Part shown: one piece after another, positions 16,777 through 27,779 of the stretch
How the letters are laid out: every line of letters starts with the position of its first letter
How positions within the stretch are numbered: the first letter of the stretch is position 1
Assembly: GCF_006335145.1 (NCBI RefSeq)
Contig: NZ_VDMN01000002.1
Location: forward strand, 124,001 to 188,000
DNA length: 64,000 nucleotides
Direction: 5' to 3'
DNA from: Aliirhizobium smilacinae
GTDB taxonomy: Bacteria; Pseudomonadota; Alphaproteobacteria; Rhizobiales; Rhizobiaceae
Program-made: the position numbers and the translations under genes
The notes under the pieces: generated by a model
The model's input: the letters and a program-made list of their open reading frames with translations, nothing else
Told to the model about the DNA's origin: nothing
Database searches by the model: none

Positions 16777-18818
16777 TATACTGGCTCCCCGATGAGATTA
16801 CCCCAGGCATCGACATGCACGGTAAAGCCTGCCGGCACATAAACGGTGGTATCGGCAGCCTCGATCACGGCCGGGCCTTCGAACCAGTCACCGGCAACGA
16901 GTGTCGCACGGTCGTAAAAGCCGGCAGCGACTGGCTTGCGGTCCTCGATCAGCGTGCCGATGCGGATCGGGTTTGCCTTGCGAACATGTTTCTTGCCGCT
17001 GGCGTCTTTGTCGACGACCTGCTTCGGCTTGCCGGTGACCCCGATTGCGGCGACACGTAGATTGGTGATCTCGACATCCGCCTTGGGATCGGAAAACCCG
17101 TAGATACGCTGATATTGTGCATGGAAACCATCGAGCAGAACCGTCGCGTCGAGGCTGTCGAACGACACGGTCAGATCGAAGGACTGGCCTCGGTAACGCA
17201 TGTCGGCGGATGTCTCGACCTTGCGGTCGGTCATTGTCGTATCCTGCGACGCAAGCCAGTCAAAAGCCTGCTGTTTCAGTCCTGCGAGTTCCCGCTCCAG
17301 CCCGTCCGGCGCACGATGAAGAAGATCGACAGAAACGGTGCGGATGAAATCGCGTCGAAGATCCGTGACAAGACTGCCGAGCGCGCAGAGCGTACCCGGA
17401 GACCGCGGCACAATCACCCGCGTCGAACCGACTTCGCGGGCGAGCAGAAAGGCATGTCCTGGCCCGGCACCGCCATAGGCTAAAAGCGAAAACTCCCTCG
17501 GATCGATGCCCTTACGCGCCATCAACGGCATGAATTGCGCATACATGTTGGCAGTGGTGACATCGAGAATGCCGGATGCGACGGCACCGGTATCGAGGCC
17601 CAGCGGCTCGGCCAGTGTGGCAAGTGCCGCTTCGGCCAGGTCATGGTCGAGCACCAAACCACCACCCAGCACGCGTCCGGGAGAGTAAAGGCCGATGCGC
17701 ACATAGGCATCCGTGACGGTCGGCAGCTTGCCGCCGCGGCCATAAGCAGCGGGGCCGGGAACAGCGCCTGCGCTGCGCGGCCCGACCTTCAGCACGCCGG
17801 ATGGATCAAGCCAGGCGATCGAGCCGCCGCCGGCACCGATCGAAGAAATATCCACGGTCGGCATGATGACCGGAAAATCACCAACCTGGCTTTCGGTCGA
17901 ATACAGAACATCGCCATCGACGATGGCGATATCGACACTCGTTCCGCCCATGTCGAAGCCGACGATCTTGTCGTAGCCTGCAGTGCGGCCGGTCTGCAGC
18001 GCGCCCATGGCGCCGGATGCCGGGCCCGACAGCAGCGTTTCAACCGGACGTTCGGCACCGGCATGCGCCGTCATGATGCCGCCGTTCGACTTTGTCGTTA
18101 GCAGGCTGGCCTTGACGCCGATGCGCGACATGCCGTCATGCAGTCGGTCGAAATAGCCTCTTAGCTGACCGCCGATATAGGCATTGATGACCGTAACCAG
18201 CGAACGCTCGTATTCGCGTTGCTGCGGCCAGATTTCTGAAGAGGTCGAGACGTAGAGCTGCGGGAAGCGCTCGCGGATATGCGCGGCCAGTTGCACCTCA
18301 TGGGCGCCGTTGCGATAGGCATGCATGAAGCATACGGCGAGTGATTCAACACCCTGCCCGATCAGTGTCTCCACGGTCGCCTCGGCCGCTTCAAGATCGA
18401 GCGGGCGATGCACGCGGCCGTCGACGCCGATACGCTCATCAATCTCGCCCACATGCTGCCGTGCGACCAACGGCTTGATCTTCTCGACATAAAAATTGGT
18501 CGGGTCAGACAGCCTGAGACGCCCGATTTCGAGAATATCGCGAAATCCCTTGGTGACGAGCAGGCCTGTGGTTGCCCCTGCCCGCTGGATCACTGTGTTG
18601 AGGCCGAGTGTCGTGCCATGCACGAAATAGCCGATCGAGCCGGGCTCGATGCCGTGCTCCTTCTGCAAAAGCTCGATACCATTCAGAACCGCCTGGGCAG
18701 GATCGCTCGGCACAGAGGCTGTCTTGAACGAGAGCGTTTCTCCGCTCGCCTCGTCCATTAGGACGAGATCGGTAAACGTGCCGCCGATATCGATGCCAAG
18801 TCTATATCGCTTTGTCAT
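16776..18818 (-). CDS. hyuA: hydantoinase A / ATP-binding subunit
   Basis: 680-residue HyuA-family subunit with the N-terminal phosphate-binding motif GIDIGGTFTDLVLMD and VHGTTLGLNTVIQRAGATTGLL, and the central GFDMGGTSVDIAIVDG and GAGGGSIAWLD. With HyuB it forms an ATP-dependent enzyme that opens hydantoins, lactams or related amides. The start at 18818 is fixed by ATGA overlap with the permease gene; a much longer open frame reaching 19715 is an artefact over the permease gene. A second 5-oxoprolinase-like system (pxpABC) lies at 3823-6305. Confidence 0.92.
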   Translation of the reverse strand: MTKRYRLGIDIGGTFTDLVLMDEASGETLSFKTASVPSDPAQAVLNGIELLQKEHGIEPGSIGYFVHGTTLGLNTVIQRAGATTGLLVTKGFRDILEIGRLRLSDPTNFYVEKIKPLVARQHVGEIDERIGVDGRVHRPLDLEAAEATVETLIGQGVESLAVCFMHAYRNGAHEVQLAAHIRERFPQLYVSTSSEIWPQQREYERSLVTVINAYIGGQLRGYFDRLHDGMSRIGVKASLLTTKSNGGIMTAHAGAERPVETLLSGPASGAMGALQTGRTAGYDKIVGFDMGGTSVDIAIVDGDVLYSTESQVGDFPVIMPTVDISSIGAGGGSIAWLDPSGVLKVGPRSAGAVPGPAAYGRGGKLPTVTDAYVRIGLYSPGRVLGGGLVLDHDLAEAALATLAEPLGLDTGAVASGILDVTTANMYAQFMPLMARKGIDPREFSLLAYGGAGPGHAFLLAREVGSTRVIVPRSPGTLCALGSLVTDLRRDFIRTVSVDLLHRAPDGLERELAGLKQQAFDWLASQDTTMTDRKVETSADMRYRGQSFDLTVSFDSLDATVLLDGFHAQYQRIYGFSDPKADVEITNLRVAAIGVTGKPKQVVDKDASGKKHVRKANPIRIGTLIEDRKPVAAGFYDRATLVAGDWFEGPAVIEAADTTVYVPAGFTVHVDAWGNLIGEPV

Positions 18819-19648
18819 GCGCCGCGCCCTCCGAGCAGGAAACGAAGCGATCCGCGCTTGGCGAACATCAGCCCGACCAGCACAAGAAGCATGGAAAGGG
18901 CAATCAGCAGGGTCGACAAGGCAGCGAGCGTCGGATCCTGATATTGGTCGAGATAAAGGTACATTTCGATGGGCAAGGTGTTCACGACAGGTTTGACAAG
19001 AAAGATGGTGGTTTCGACTTCGTCGAAGGAGGTGATGAAGGCGAGCAATCCGGCAACGATCAGGCCCGGCCGGATCTGCGGCAGCACGACACGAACGAAA
19101 GCTTCCACCGCACCGGCGCCAAGATCGCGTGCAGCCTCTTCGACGATCGGATCGACTTCGCCGAGATTGGCGACAAGAACCGACACGACAAAAGGCAACA
19201 TCAGCAGCGCATGGCCGAGAACGATGCCGGACATGCTGCCGTAAAGGCCGGAACCGGAGGCCAAATAAAGCACGAAAAGCGAAAAGCCCATGGCGATGCG
19301 TGGAACGACAAGCGGGCCCAGCAACACCCCCTGCAGCAGGCTTTTGCCGCGAAATTTTATCCTTACAATAGCGTAGGCAAGCGGCGTGCCGACGGCCAGA
19401 ACGACGAGCGTCGAGAGGACGCCGGCAATGACTGAATTGACGAAGCCGCGCTGGAATTGCGGCATGGTCAGCGCCTTGTGATACCAATCTAGCGTGAAGC
19501 CTGCCGGTGGCCAGACATTGAATTGGCTGGAATTGAAGGAGTTGGCCACAACGATGAGGATTGGCGCGGCCATAAAGACCAGAACTGCACCAAGAACCAT
19601 GCGCAGCATCAGCACTGCCGCCTTTGAATCGCCAGCTCTCGCCTGCAT
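18815..19648 (-). CDS. polyamine/putrescine-type ABC transporter permease (PotC-like)
   Basis: 277-residue inner-membrane permease with about six hydrophobic segments. The EAA-loop is AARDLGAGAVEAFVRVVLPQIRPGL, followed by the family's FDEVETTIFLV. It partners the permease encoded immediately upstream (start and stop share base 19648). Part of a binding protein-ATPase-permease-permease cassette feeding HyuAB. Confidence 0.9.
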   Translation of the reverse strand: MQARAGDSKAAVLMLRMVLGAVLVFMAAPILIVVANSFNSSQFNVWPPAGFTLDWYHKALTMPQFQRGFVNSVIAGVLSTLVVLAVGTPLAYAIVRIKFRGKSLLQGVLLGPLVVPRIAMGFSLFVLYLASGSGLYGSMSGIVLGHALLMLPFVVSVLVANLGEVDPIVEEAARDLGAGAVEAFVRVVLPQIRPGLIVAGLLAFITSFDEVETTIFLVKPVVNTLPIEMYLYLDQYQDPTLAALSTLLIALSMLLVLVGLMFAKRGSLRFLLGGRGA

Positions 19649-20510
19649 CAGGATTTCTCCCCAAACGTACGTCGGTTGAAGCGCTCAAGAATGAGCAGCA
19701 CGCCGACCGCGGCAATCAGCAGGATGAGCGCCTGAACGGCCGCCAGACCCCATTCGATATTGCCGATATTCTCATAGACAAGCCGCGACAGGTTGAGCAC
19801 GCGGCCACCGCCCAGTACAGCCGGAGTGACGAAAGCGCTCACAGCAAGGGCAAACACGATTTCTGCAGCAACAATCACGCCCGGCAAGGATAGCGGAAAT
19901 GTCACCTTCCAGAAGATCGCGAAGGGCGAAGCGCCCAGATCCGCCGCCGCCTCGCGCAATTGCTGCGGCTGCTGCAGCAGCACGGTGATGAGCGGCAGGA
20001 CTGCAAACGGAAGGAGAATGTGGACCAGCGCGATGATAACGCCGATCTCGTTGTAAATCAGGCGGTAAGGGCCGAGGTTAAGCGGCCAGGCACCAAGTAG
20101 GCTGTTGAGAAAACCGCTGTCGGAAAGCAGAAGAAGCCAGCCGTAGGATCGCACGACCACACTCATCAGCAGCGGCGAGAAAATCACCGTATAGGCGATG
20201 ATCGACATCAGCATGCTATCGAGGCGTACAAGCGCGCAGGCGACAGGATAACCGATGAGCAGACAGAAAAACGTGACGATGACGGCAAGCCGGATACTGG
20301 TAAAAATGACCGTCCATGAATAGCTGTCGCTGAGGAATGTTTTCCAGACACCAAGATCGAAGCCCGCGCCACCGGGATAAAAGCCGACGCTGTAGACACC
20401 AAGCACGACAAGGCTGGCAATGAACGGAATAAGGACGATCAGTGTCGCCGGGCCGACGAGCATGGCCGGGACGTAAAACGACCTGAACGTGCCCAATGCC
20501 TTGCCGCCCG

Positions 20511-20514
<4 letters not shown>
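19648..20514 (-). CDS. polyamine/putrescine-type ABC transporter permease (PotB-like)
   Basis: 288-residue permease with six predicted membrane spans and the EAA-loop REAAADLGASPFAIFWKVTFPLSLPGV. The N-terminal LIVLIPFIASLVVLGVYS is the first span. It overlaps the ATPase gene by ATGA (start 20514, ATPase stop 20511). PotB/PotC-type cassettes import polyamines, but also opines, amino-acid derivatives and other cations, so the substrate stays open. Confidence 0.9.
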
Positions 20515-21586
<1,072 letters not shown>

Positions 21587-21587
<1 letters not shown>

Positions 21588-22648
21588 TACAGATTAACCT
21601 TGACCCGCTTGTTCCACTGATCCGACCAGGCGGTGTGGTTTGCAGCCATTTTGGCGTAATCGAGATTTATGGCCGATTTCAACGCTTCCGGCTGGACAGC
21701 CGGATCCTTGGCAAGATCGGCAGGCAGCGTGACATTTTTCATCAGCGGCAACACGGAGGCCGTCTTGCAATAGTCAAGCACCGCTTCAGGCGCGAGCGAG
21801 AGATTGATGATCTCCTGGCTGATGCGCGTCTGCTCGGCACTGCCGCCGCGCACGAGCTGGAAACCTTCCGGGAAGGTCACCTGACCTTCGGTCGGCACGG
21901 AATAACCGATCGGCGCACCGCCGGCAGCCCATGGAAGTGCCACCCCGCGGAAATATGGAGCGATCCAGACTTCACCACTGACGAGCAACTGCTGCAGCTG
22001 CGCGTTGGACGTATAAAGCGAATGGAACTGGCCTGCAGCAGCGGCATCGGCATAGATTTTCATGCCCGGCTCGATATTGTCCTCGCTGCCGCCATTCAGC
22101 TTGGCGAGCGCGACCAGACCGTTGCCTGCCCAGTAATAATCGAACAGCGCCACCTTGCCCTTGTATTTCGGATCGAAAAGGTCATTCCAGGACTTTGGCG
22201 GCTCCTTGATCTTGTCGGTATTATAAACGAGACCGCAGACATCCATGCAGAAAATCGCGCCGATATCGTCCGGCTGGCGATAGGCGTCCAGAATGTTTTC
22301 AACATTGGGAACGGCCGTTTTATCGAGCGGCGCAAAGACATTGGCTGTTCGACCCTTTGCCGAGGCATCCAGGTTGAAGAAGCCAAAATTGACGAGCGGA
22401 TCATTGGCGCTGATATCGAGCGAGGCCTTGATCTTCGGATACATGGCGGCATTGGTGCCGGCCGTCAGCTCGATCGTCACATCCGGATGCGCCTTCATAT
22501 AGGCTTCAGCCAGCTTGCGCGGCACCGGCTCCTGAGCGCCCGTCCAGATAAACTGGGAAATGCGTGTTGCAGCCATGGCACGGCCGGCCGTCAGTGTGAA
22601 CGCCGTCGCAGCGGCAGCCTTCAAAGTATTGCGTCTTGTCAGCAGCAT
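21587..22648 (-). CDS. ABC transporter substrate-binding protein (PotD-like)
   Basis: 353-residue periplasmic binding protein with a twin-arginine-like signal (LLTRRNTLKAAAATAFTLTAGRAMA, cleavage probably after AMA). It is the first gene of the nine-gene operon ending at 10559. The sequence has the spermidine/putrescine-binding fold signature FNLDASAKGR, DVCGLVYNTDKIKEPPKSWNDLFDPKYKGKVALFD. A ribosome site AGGGGA precedes ATG 22648. The ligand is unknown but should be the substrate of HyuAB. Confidence 0.9.
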
Positions 22649-22689
22649 GATGATCCCCTGTGCATGGCTTTAGCCTTATTTATCGCTGT

Positions 22690-22717
22690 ATAATATTCGT
22701 AACACAGCGTGAGGCAA
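22690..22717 (-). promoter_or_regulatory. candidate promoter of the ABC/hyu/molybdoenzyme operon
   Basis: On the minus strand TTGCCT (22712-22717) and TATTAT (22690-22695) are 16 bp apart, some 40-70 bp upstream of the binding-protein start. The match is moderate. Confidence 0.4.
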
Positions 22718-22869
22718 GCCGGAAATGTCGTCTCGTTCTCCAATTGCCTCGCCCTGCTTCGTAACATTGCTGCACTTGCTTCTGACGCCAATTGCGCGGC
22801 TAAAAGAACGATATCCGGCAACATTCTCAAGAAAATTTCTTCCATTTCTGAGTTGATGAAGAAAATATC

Positions 22870-22885
22870 ATCCTGTATTCAGGAT
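22870..22885. promoter_or_regulatory. inverted repeat ATCCTG-N4-CAGGAT upstream of the ThDP enzyme gene
   Basis: Perfect 6-bp arms with a 4-bp spacer, 28 bp before the start codon at 22914 and just upstream of a possible -10 box TATACT (22891-22896). Plausible operator; no regulator assigned. Confidence 0.35.
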
Positions 22886-22913
22886 TGAATTATACTAAAA
22901 AGGGGAGAAGTCC

Positions 22914-24608
22914 ATGAACGAGATTTCAGGCGCAGAAGCCGCCGTCCGCATGTTGCAGCTCAACGGCGTGAAACACATTTTCGGACTGTGCGGCGACACC
23001 AGCCTGCCCTTCTATGACGCCCTTCATCGACTCAACCACGGCATGGAACATATCCTGACCCGCGACGAGCGCAGCGCAGCCTATGCTGCGGATGCCTATG
23101 CACGCGTTACCGGCAAGGTCGGCGTCTGCGAAGGTCCGAGCGGCGGTGGCGCGACCTATCTCCTTCCGGGCATCATCGAGGCCAACGAATCCTCCGTCCC
23201 GGTCCTTGGCATCACCTCCGACATTCCGGTGACATCGCGCGGCAAATACCCGCTGACAGAACTCGACCAAAAGGCGCTCTATCGCCCGCTGACCAAATGG
23301 AATGCAGTGGTCGACCGCCCCGATGAAGTGCCGCGGGTATTTCGCGCCGCCTTCCGTGCGATGACGACGGGCAAACCGGGTGCCGCCCATATCGGCCTGC
23401 CCTATGATGTACAGAAGCAACCACTCGCCGAAGACCTGATCTGGGCGCAGCCGGAACATGGCAGCTACCCTTCCTGGCGCACCGCGCCGGATCCGGCAGA
23501 TGTCAAACGCGCAGCGGCGGCAATCGTCGCCGCCAGATCACCCGTGTTCATCGTCGGGGGAGGCATCGTGATTGCCGGCGCGACCGAGGAACTTTCGACA
23601 CTTGCGCTGCTGCTGAACGCTCCGGTTTGCACAACGATCAGCGGTCAGGGCAGCCTCGGTGCCGAGCACCCGCTCTGCGTCGGCGTTGTCGGCACGAATG
23701 GCGGCGTCATCGCCACCCGCGAAGTCGTAGAAATGGCCGACCTGGTGATATTCATTGGCGCGCGCGCCGGCTCAACCACGACGGAGCATTGGCACTATCC
23801 CTCGCGTTCAACGGCAATTGTTCACATCGATGCCGACCCGATGGTGATTTCGGCCAATTACCAGACCGATGTCGGCCTTGTCGGGGATGCCAAGCTGGCG
23901 TTGCAAGGCTTGCTCGCCGAGGTCGAGGCCATCATTCCAAAGGACCGCCAAGGCTGCATCGATGGCAGGGCGGTTAGCGCAAGAGCCAAGGCCAAGCGCC
24001 GTGAGGAGTTCGAGTTGCTTGCGTTTAGCAACGATGCGCCGATCCGGCCGGAGCGCGTTCTTAACGAACTTCACAAACTTTTGCCTCGCGACGCAATTGT
24101 CGTCGCCGATCCGGGCACGCCATGCCCATACTTCTCCGGCTATTACGACTTCATGGAGCCCGGCCGCCACTTCATCACCAACCGCGCGCATGGGGCGCTT
24201 GGATACTCGATGTCGGCGGCAATCGGCGCGTGGTACGGGCGCCCGTCCTCAAAAGTCGTCTCCGTCATGGGCGACGGCAGCTTCGGCTTCACCGTCGGCG
24301 AACTGGAAACGATTGTCCGCAAGAAAATCCCGTTGCTGATGATCGTTTTCTCGAACTCTGTTTTCGGCTGGATCAAGGCGAGCCAGAAATTCGGTTACAA
24401 TGAGCGGTACTACTCGGTCGATTTCGACCGGACGGATCATGCGAAGGTGGCTGCCGCTTACGGTGTAAAGAGCTTTACCGTCGCCGATCCTGCCGACCTT
24501 GCCAGCGTATTCAAGCAGGCTATCGAGCATGACGGGCCAGTTTTGGTCGATATTATTTCACAGCCGCTTGAGGACACAGCCGTTCCGGTAAGTGCATGGA
24601 TGGGCTGA
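22914..24608 (+). CDS. thiamine-diphosphate-dependent enzyme, acetolactate-synthase-like
   Basis: 564-residue ThDP enzyme of the acetolactate synthase/benzoylformate decarboxylase superfamily. The N-terminal PYR domain carries the conserved Glu52 (ILTRDERSAAYAADAYARVTG), a central Rossmann-like domain follows, and the C-terminal PP domain has the GDG...N motif (GDGSFGFTVGELETIVRKK... IVFSN) near residue 452. A good ribosome site (AGGGGAG) precedes ATG 22914. It stands alone beside decayed DNA. Reaction unresolved: carboligation or decarboxylation of a 2-keto acid or sulfo/phospho analogue is possible. Confidence 0.85.
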   Translation: MNEISGAEAAVRMLQLNGVKHIFGLCGDTSLPFYDALHRLNHGMEHILTRDERSAAYAADAYARVTGKVGVCEGPSGGGATYLLPGIIEANESSVPVLGITSDIPVTSRGKYPLTELDQKALYRPLTKWNAVVDRPDEVPRVFRAAFRAMTTGKPGAAHIGLPYDVQKQPLAEDLIWAQPEHGSYPSWRTAPDPADVKRAAAAIVAARSPVFIVGGGIVIAGATEELSTLALLLNAPVCTTISGQGSLGAEHPLCVGVVGTNGGVIATREVVEMADLVIFIGARAGSTTTEHWHYPSRSTAIVHIDADPMVISANYQTDVGLVGDAKLALQGLLAEVEAIIPKDRQGCIDGRAVSARAKAKRREEFELLAFSNDAPIRPERVLNELHKLLPRDAIVVADPGTPCPYFSGYYDFMEPGRHFITNRAHGALGYSMSAAIGAWYGRPSSKVVSVMGDGSFGFTVGELETIVRKKIPLLMIVFSNSVFGWIKASQKFGYNERYYSVDFDRTDHAKVAAAYGVKSFTVADPADLASVFKQAIEHDGPVLVDIISQPLEDTAVPVSAWMG

Positions 24609-24991
24609 CAAATTGTCATGTGTATTTGCGGTGCTAGCAATCCGCCCGTGCGTTGGGAGGAGAAAGGTCGCCGGCCTCGTCCAGCCGCACAGAGAGAGCG
24701 ATCTCGCCGTCGCCTCTCCATTCAGCCCAATAAGAATGTAAGGGGGTCTGCCCGATCCCGGCTTTCATTGCTTCAATCATGGCGCGCTCATCGACCGCAC
24801 TTTGCACAATAGGTGACGACCCAAACGAGCACAGACTGATGGGCAAACTAAGGACATGATAGAGCCATTGCCACGGCGGTCAGACTATGAATTGCATGCT
24901 TGATATCGGCAAGAAAAACGCAGATTTCGTAAAGCGCCAGGCCCAGTCCTGCTTATCTTTGGACCCTTGACACGAACAGGCCAGAGCGCCC
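24609..24991. other. gap with no intact gene
   Basis: About 380 bp between the ThDP enzyme gene and a permease fragment. A minus-strand open frame at 24634-24846 (containing GIGQTPLHSYWAEWRGDGEIALSVRLD) reads somewhat like protein but has no recognisable domain and no ribosome site; it may be a relic. The adjoining truncated permease shows that this stretch has undergone decay. Confidence 0.4.
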
Positions 24992-25369
24992 GTGAGCTCT
25001 CACCATCCGGTGAACGATAACAGGTCCGACGTGTCCGGCACCCATAGCGCCAACTCGTCCTCATCGGCATTACTGTTCACCTACATCGGTCAATCTCTGC
25101 TTGGGTTGCCTGTCGCTGCTCTCCTCGTCGCCGCGAGCTTGCGGGGTATTGACGAGACACTTCTGAAGGCTGCGGTCAGCCTCGGAGCTCGTGACTGGCA
25201 AGTCTTTTTGAATGTGGTCCTACCGCTTTCACTCCATGGTGTCCTGTCGACGCTCGGCCTCAGTTTTCTGATCGCTTTCGACGAAGTGCTGGTTGCGATT
25301 TTTGTCAGGCTAACTCAAATCAGAGAGCGGAGCCCGCGCTACAGTCTGCCATTGATATTTGGCAAATAG
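24992..25369 (+). pseudogene. truncated ABC permease (PotC-like fragment)
   Basis: Only the middle of a polyamine-type permease remains: a membrane span (GQSLLGLPVAALLVAASL), the EAA-loop AAVSLGARDWQVFLNVVLPLS and FLIAFDEVLVAIFV. Compared with intact permeases in this window, roughly 110 N-terminal and 60 C-terminal residues are missing, and the sequence after IFV is unlike the family. The first 25 or so residues are low-complexity, unrelated sequence. No partner transporter genes are adjacent, so it is almost certainly non-functional. Confidence 0.75.
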
Positions 25370-25642
25370 GGATTGCTGGCAATTCTTAATCAGGTTCCTG
25401 CCGATCAGACCGCATCATAGAATGCAGGAAGTTTTCATCGCCTCAGCAGTCCTCATTGCACTGGAGCAATGGTTGCGACGCTGTCATGCAAACGCCCGTC
25501 CGAACCAAAGAGCCTTGGACGGGCACCATCAGTCCAGCAGAATGGATATGCGAACGCGATATTTCTCCCACGAGTACAGTCGTATCAAATCCAGTTTTGC
25601 ATGTTCTTTGCGGCAGTCGGTTCCACGCCTGCCCATTGGCCG

Positions 25643-26362
25643 TCAGATCTCGGAAAGCTTACGGATGATGCTTTCGCGGACGTTTTCGAGATGGTCGTGC
25701 ATCTGCTGCTTGGCCCGGTCTCCATCGCCGCGTCGGAAGGCCTCGATCATGACAAGATGCTCCTCATGGCCTTTTACATATCGCTCCGGCACCCGCTTGA
25801 TGTTGAATATCCGGGTTTTCATGCGCAGATCCATCACCATCTTCAGAATATGGTCGTTGCCGCTGTAGCGGGCCACCATGCTGTGGAAATGGTCATCGAC
25901 CTCCCAGTCTTCGCTGACGCTTGGATCGGAAAGCGCCAACAGATTTCGGATCGCCTGTTCGCACATATCGAGCTCCTCCAAAGGAATTCGTCCGACGGCC
26001 AGCGACACACTCTCCACCTCAAGCAGTTTCCGGATATGGAGTATCTCGATGATATCACGCAGCGAAATTTCGCGAACCGTAACGATACGGTTGGAAATGC
26101 GGGTCAGGAATCCATCACTCTCCAGCCTGTAGAGTGCTTCACGGGCAGGTGTGCGCGAAATATCGAGCATGCTCGACAACATGCGTTCCTGTACGACCGT
26201 ACCGGGCAGGATCTTGCGGGTAATGATCAGATCGAGGAGCTTGTCATAGGCGCCCTGAGCCAGGCTCTTCTTCTGATATCCTGCCTGATCAAACTCGGAG
26301 CCTGCCTGCTCTGCCGTCGAATTCACCATATCCTCCACCCCGATCATCGGTCTATTGGCCAT
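25643..26362 (-). CDS. GntR-family regulator with FCD domain
   Basis: 239-residue FadR-type regulator: winged helix (QERMLSSMLDISRTPAREALYRLESDGFL, about residues 57-86) and FCD ligand domain with VDDHFHSMVARYSGNDHI and GHEEHLVMIEAFRRGD as candidate metal/ligand residues. It begins 2 bp after the aminotransferase stop and so is the last gene of the 32861-25643 minus-strand array. It is the likely regulator of the transporter, aldolase and amidohydrolase genes around it. Confidence 0.9.
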   Translation of the reverse strand: MANRPMIGVEDMVNSTAEQAGSEFDQAGYQKKSLAQGAYDKLLDLIITRKILPGTVVQERMLSSMLDISRTPAREALYRLESDGFLTRISNRIVTVREISLRDIIEILHIRKLLEVESVSLAVGRIPLEELDMCEQAIRNLLALSDPSVSEDWEVDDHFHSMVARYSGNDHILKMVMDLRMKTRIFNIKRVPERYVKGHEEHLVMIEAFRRGDGDRAKQQMHDHLENVRESIIRKLSEI

Positions 26363-26364
26363 CT

Positions 26365-27567
26365 CTACGAAATCAGCCAGCTTGCCTTGACGATGCGGTT
26401 GGCCGCCTCGCGCAGGACATCGTCTCCCGCTGCGCAGGACATCCGGAAAAATCCTGGAATGCCAAAAGCACTTCCCGCAACCAGCGCAACATTGGCATTT
26501 TCAAGAAAGAACCGAACAAGCATCTCATCGTCAGCAAAATGGCCAGAACCTTCTGCGGAACCGCCGATAAGATCTCGACAATCGACGAGCATATAGAAAG
26601 CCCCGGCGGGCCTACAACTTTTTATCCTATTGGCGCCAGCGAAAATATTCATGACGAGATCGCGCCGACGTTCGAAAACCCTTCTGCCATCCTCAACGCA
26701 GTCCTGCGGCCCGTCGAGTGCGACAACGGCAGCGGCCTGGGCGATCGAGGTGGCGTTTGACGTGGTCTGCGATTGGATTTTCACCATCGCGCCAACGAGG
26801 TCGGCAGGCCCTCCGGCGAATCCGATGCGCCAGCCGGTCATCGCATAGGCCTTGGAAACGCCGTTGATCGTCAATATGCGGTCGGCGAGCCCTGGTTCGA
26901 CTTGGGCCAGAGTTGCGAACGGCGTATCCTCAAACCGTATGTGCTCATAGATGTCGTCGGACATGATGTTGATTGCCGGATGCTCCAGCAACAAGGCAGC
27001 CAGATCGGCCAGTTCATCACGCGAGTAGACGGCGCCAGTCGGATTGTTCGGCGAATTGAGGATCAGCCACCGCGTCCGCGGCGTGATGACATCACGCAGG
27101 ATATCGGCGGTAAGTTTCAGATCTTCACGTGTCGTGCAGTCCGCGACGACGCAGACGCCGCCGGCAAGGTGCACCATGTCGGGATATGAGACCCAGTATG
27201 GCGCAGGGACGATGACCTCGTCTCCCTCATCAAGTGTTGCCACCAGGGCATTGAAGATGAGTTGCTTCGCCCCGGTGCCGACGATGATCTGATTGCGGTC
27301 GAACGAGAGCCCGTTCTCGCGCGAGAACTTTCGGATGACTGCATCACGCAAAGCCGGCGTGCCGGCGACATCGGTATAACGTGTCTCTCCACGCTCCATC
27401 GCTTCGGCCGCCGCGACGCGAATATGCTGCGGCGTATCGAAATCCGGCTCACCGGACGAAAGACCAATAATGTCCTTTCCCGAGGCACGAAGCTCTCTTG
27501 CCCGCTCCGCCATCGCGATGGTTGGTGAAGAATTCAGAGAGCGGATTCGTTTTGAAATGTAGACCAT
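26365..27567 (-). CDS. class I/II PLP-dependent aminotransferase (second paralogue)
   Basis: 400-residue aspartate-aminotransferase-type enzyme with LSSGEPDFDTP, NPTG at 175-178, SDDIYEH and the PLP lysine K239 in NGVSKAYAMTGWRIGF. It aligns with the enzyme at 2566-3768 residue for residue over the first 250 positions, so the two are paralogues. It lies between threonine aldolase and GntR genes, suggesting removal of an amino group from the transported compound or from glycine/alanine produced by the aldolase. Confidence 0.9.
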   Translation of the reverse strand: MVYISKRIRSLNSSPTIAMAERARELRASGKDIIGLSSGEPDFDTPQHIRVAAAEAMERGETRYTDVAGTPALRDAVIRKFSRENGLSFDRNQIIVGTGAKQLIFNALVATLDEGDEVIVPAPYWVSYPDMVHLAGGVCVVADCTTREDLKLTADILRDVITPRTRWLILNSPNNPTGAVYSRDELADLAALLLEHPAINIMSDDIYEHIRFEDTPFATLAQVEPGLADRILTINGVSKAYAMTGWRIGFAGGPADLVGAMVKIQSQTTSNATSIAQAAAVVALDGPQDCVEDGRRVFERRRDLVMNIFAGANRIKSCRPAGAFYMLVDCRDLIGGSAEGSGHFADDEMLVRFFLENANVALVAGSAFGIPGFFRMSCAAGDDVLREAANRIVKASWLIS

Positions 27568-27779
27568 GTCGTGACTGAATGCCTTGTTGCGAGCGGAGAC
27601 TTGGCCCCGCCCTGATCGTTATGTTCGGAGTAGGCCTTTGCGAACTCCCATAGACCTGATGGAAACGCCCGCTCTCTTGAGACGAAGACGGATCTTTCGC
27701 TCCATCTCGGTCGTGCCCGGCGCATCATCGTGAAAGCCTTGCCGCTGATACTGCGAGCAATTAATGTTGATCTTCCTCA

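Noticed and set aside
18819..19715. A 979-residue open frame that extends HyuA upstream
   Set aside because: The extra 299 residues lie antiframe over the PotC-like permease gene and look like composition-driven translation; HyuA homology starts at 18818 with an ATGA overlap.
24634..24846. Minus-strand 70-residue frame as a gene
   Set aside because: No ribosome site, no recognised family, and it lies in a stretch that shows decay; kept only as a possible relic.
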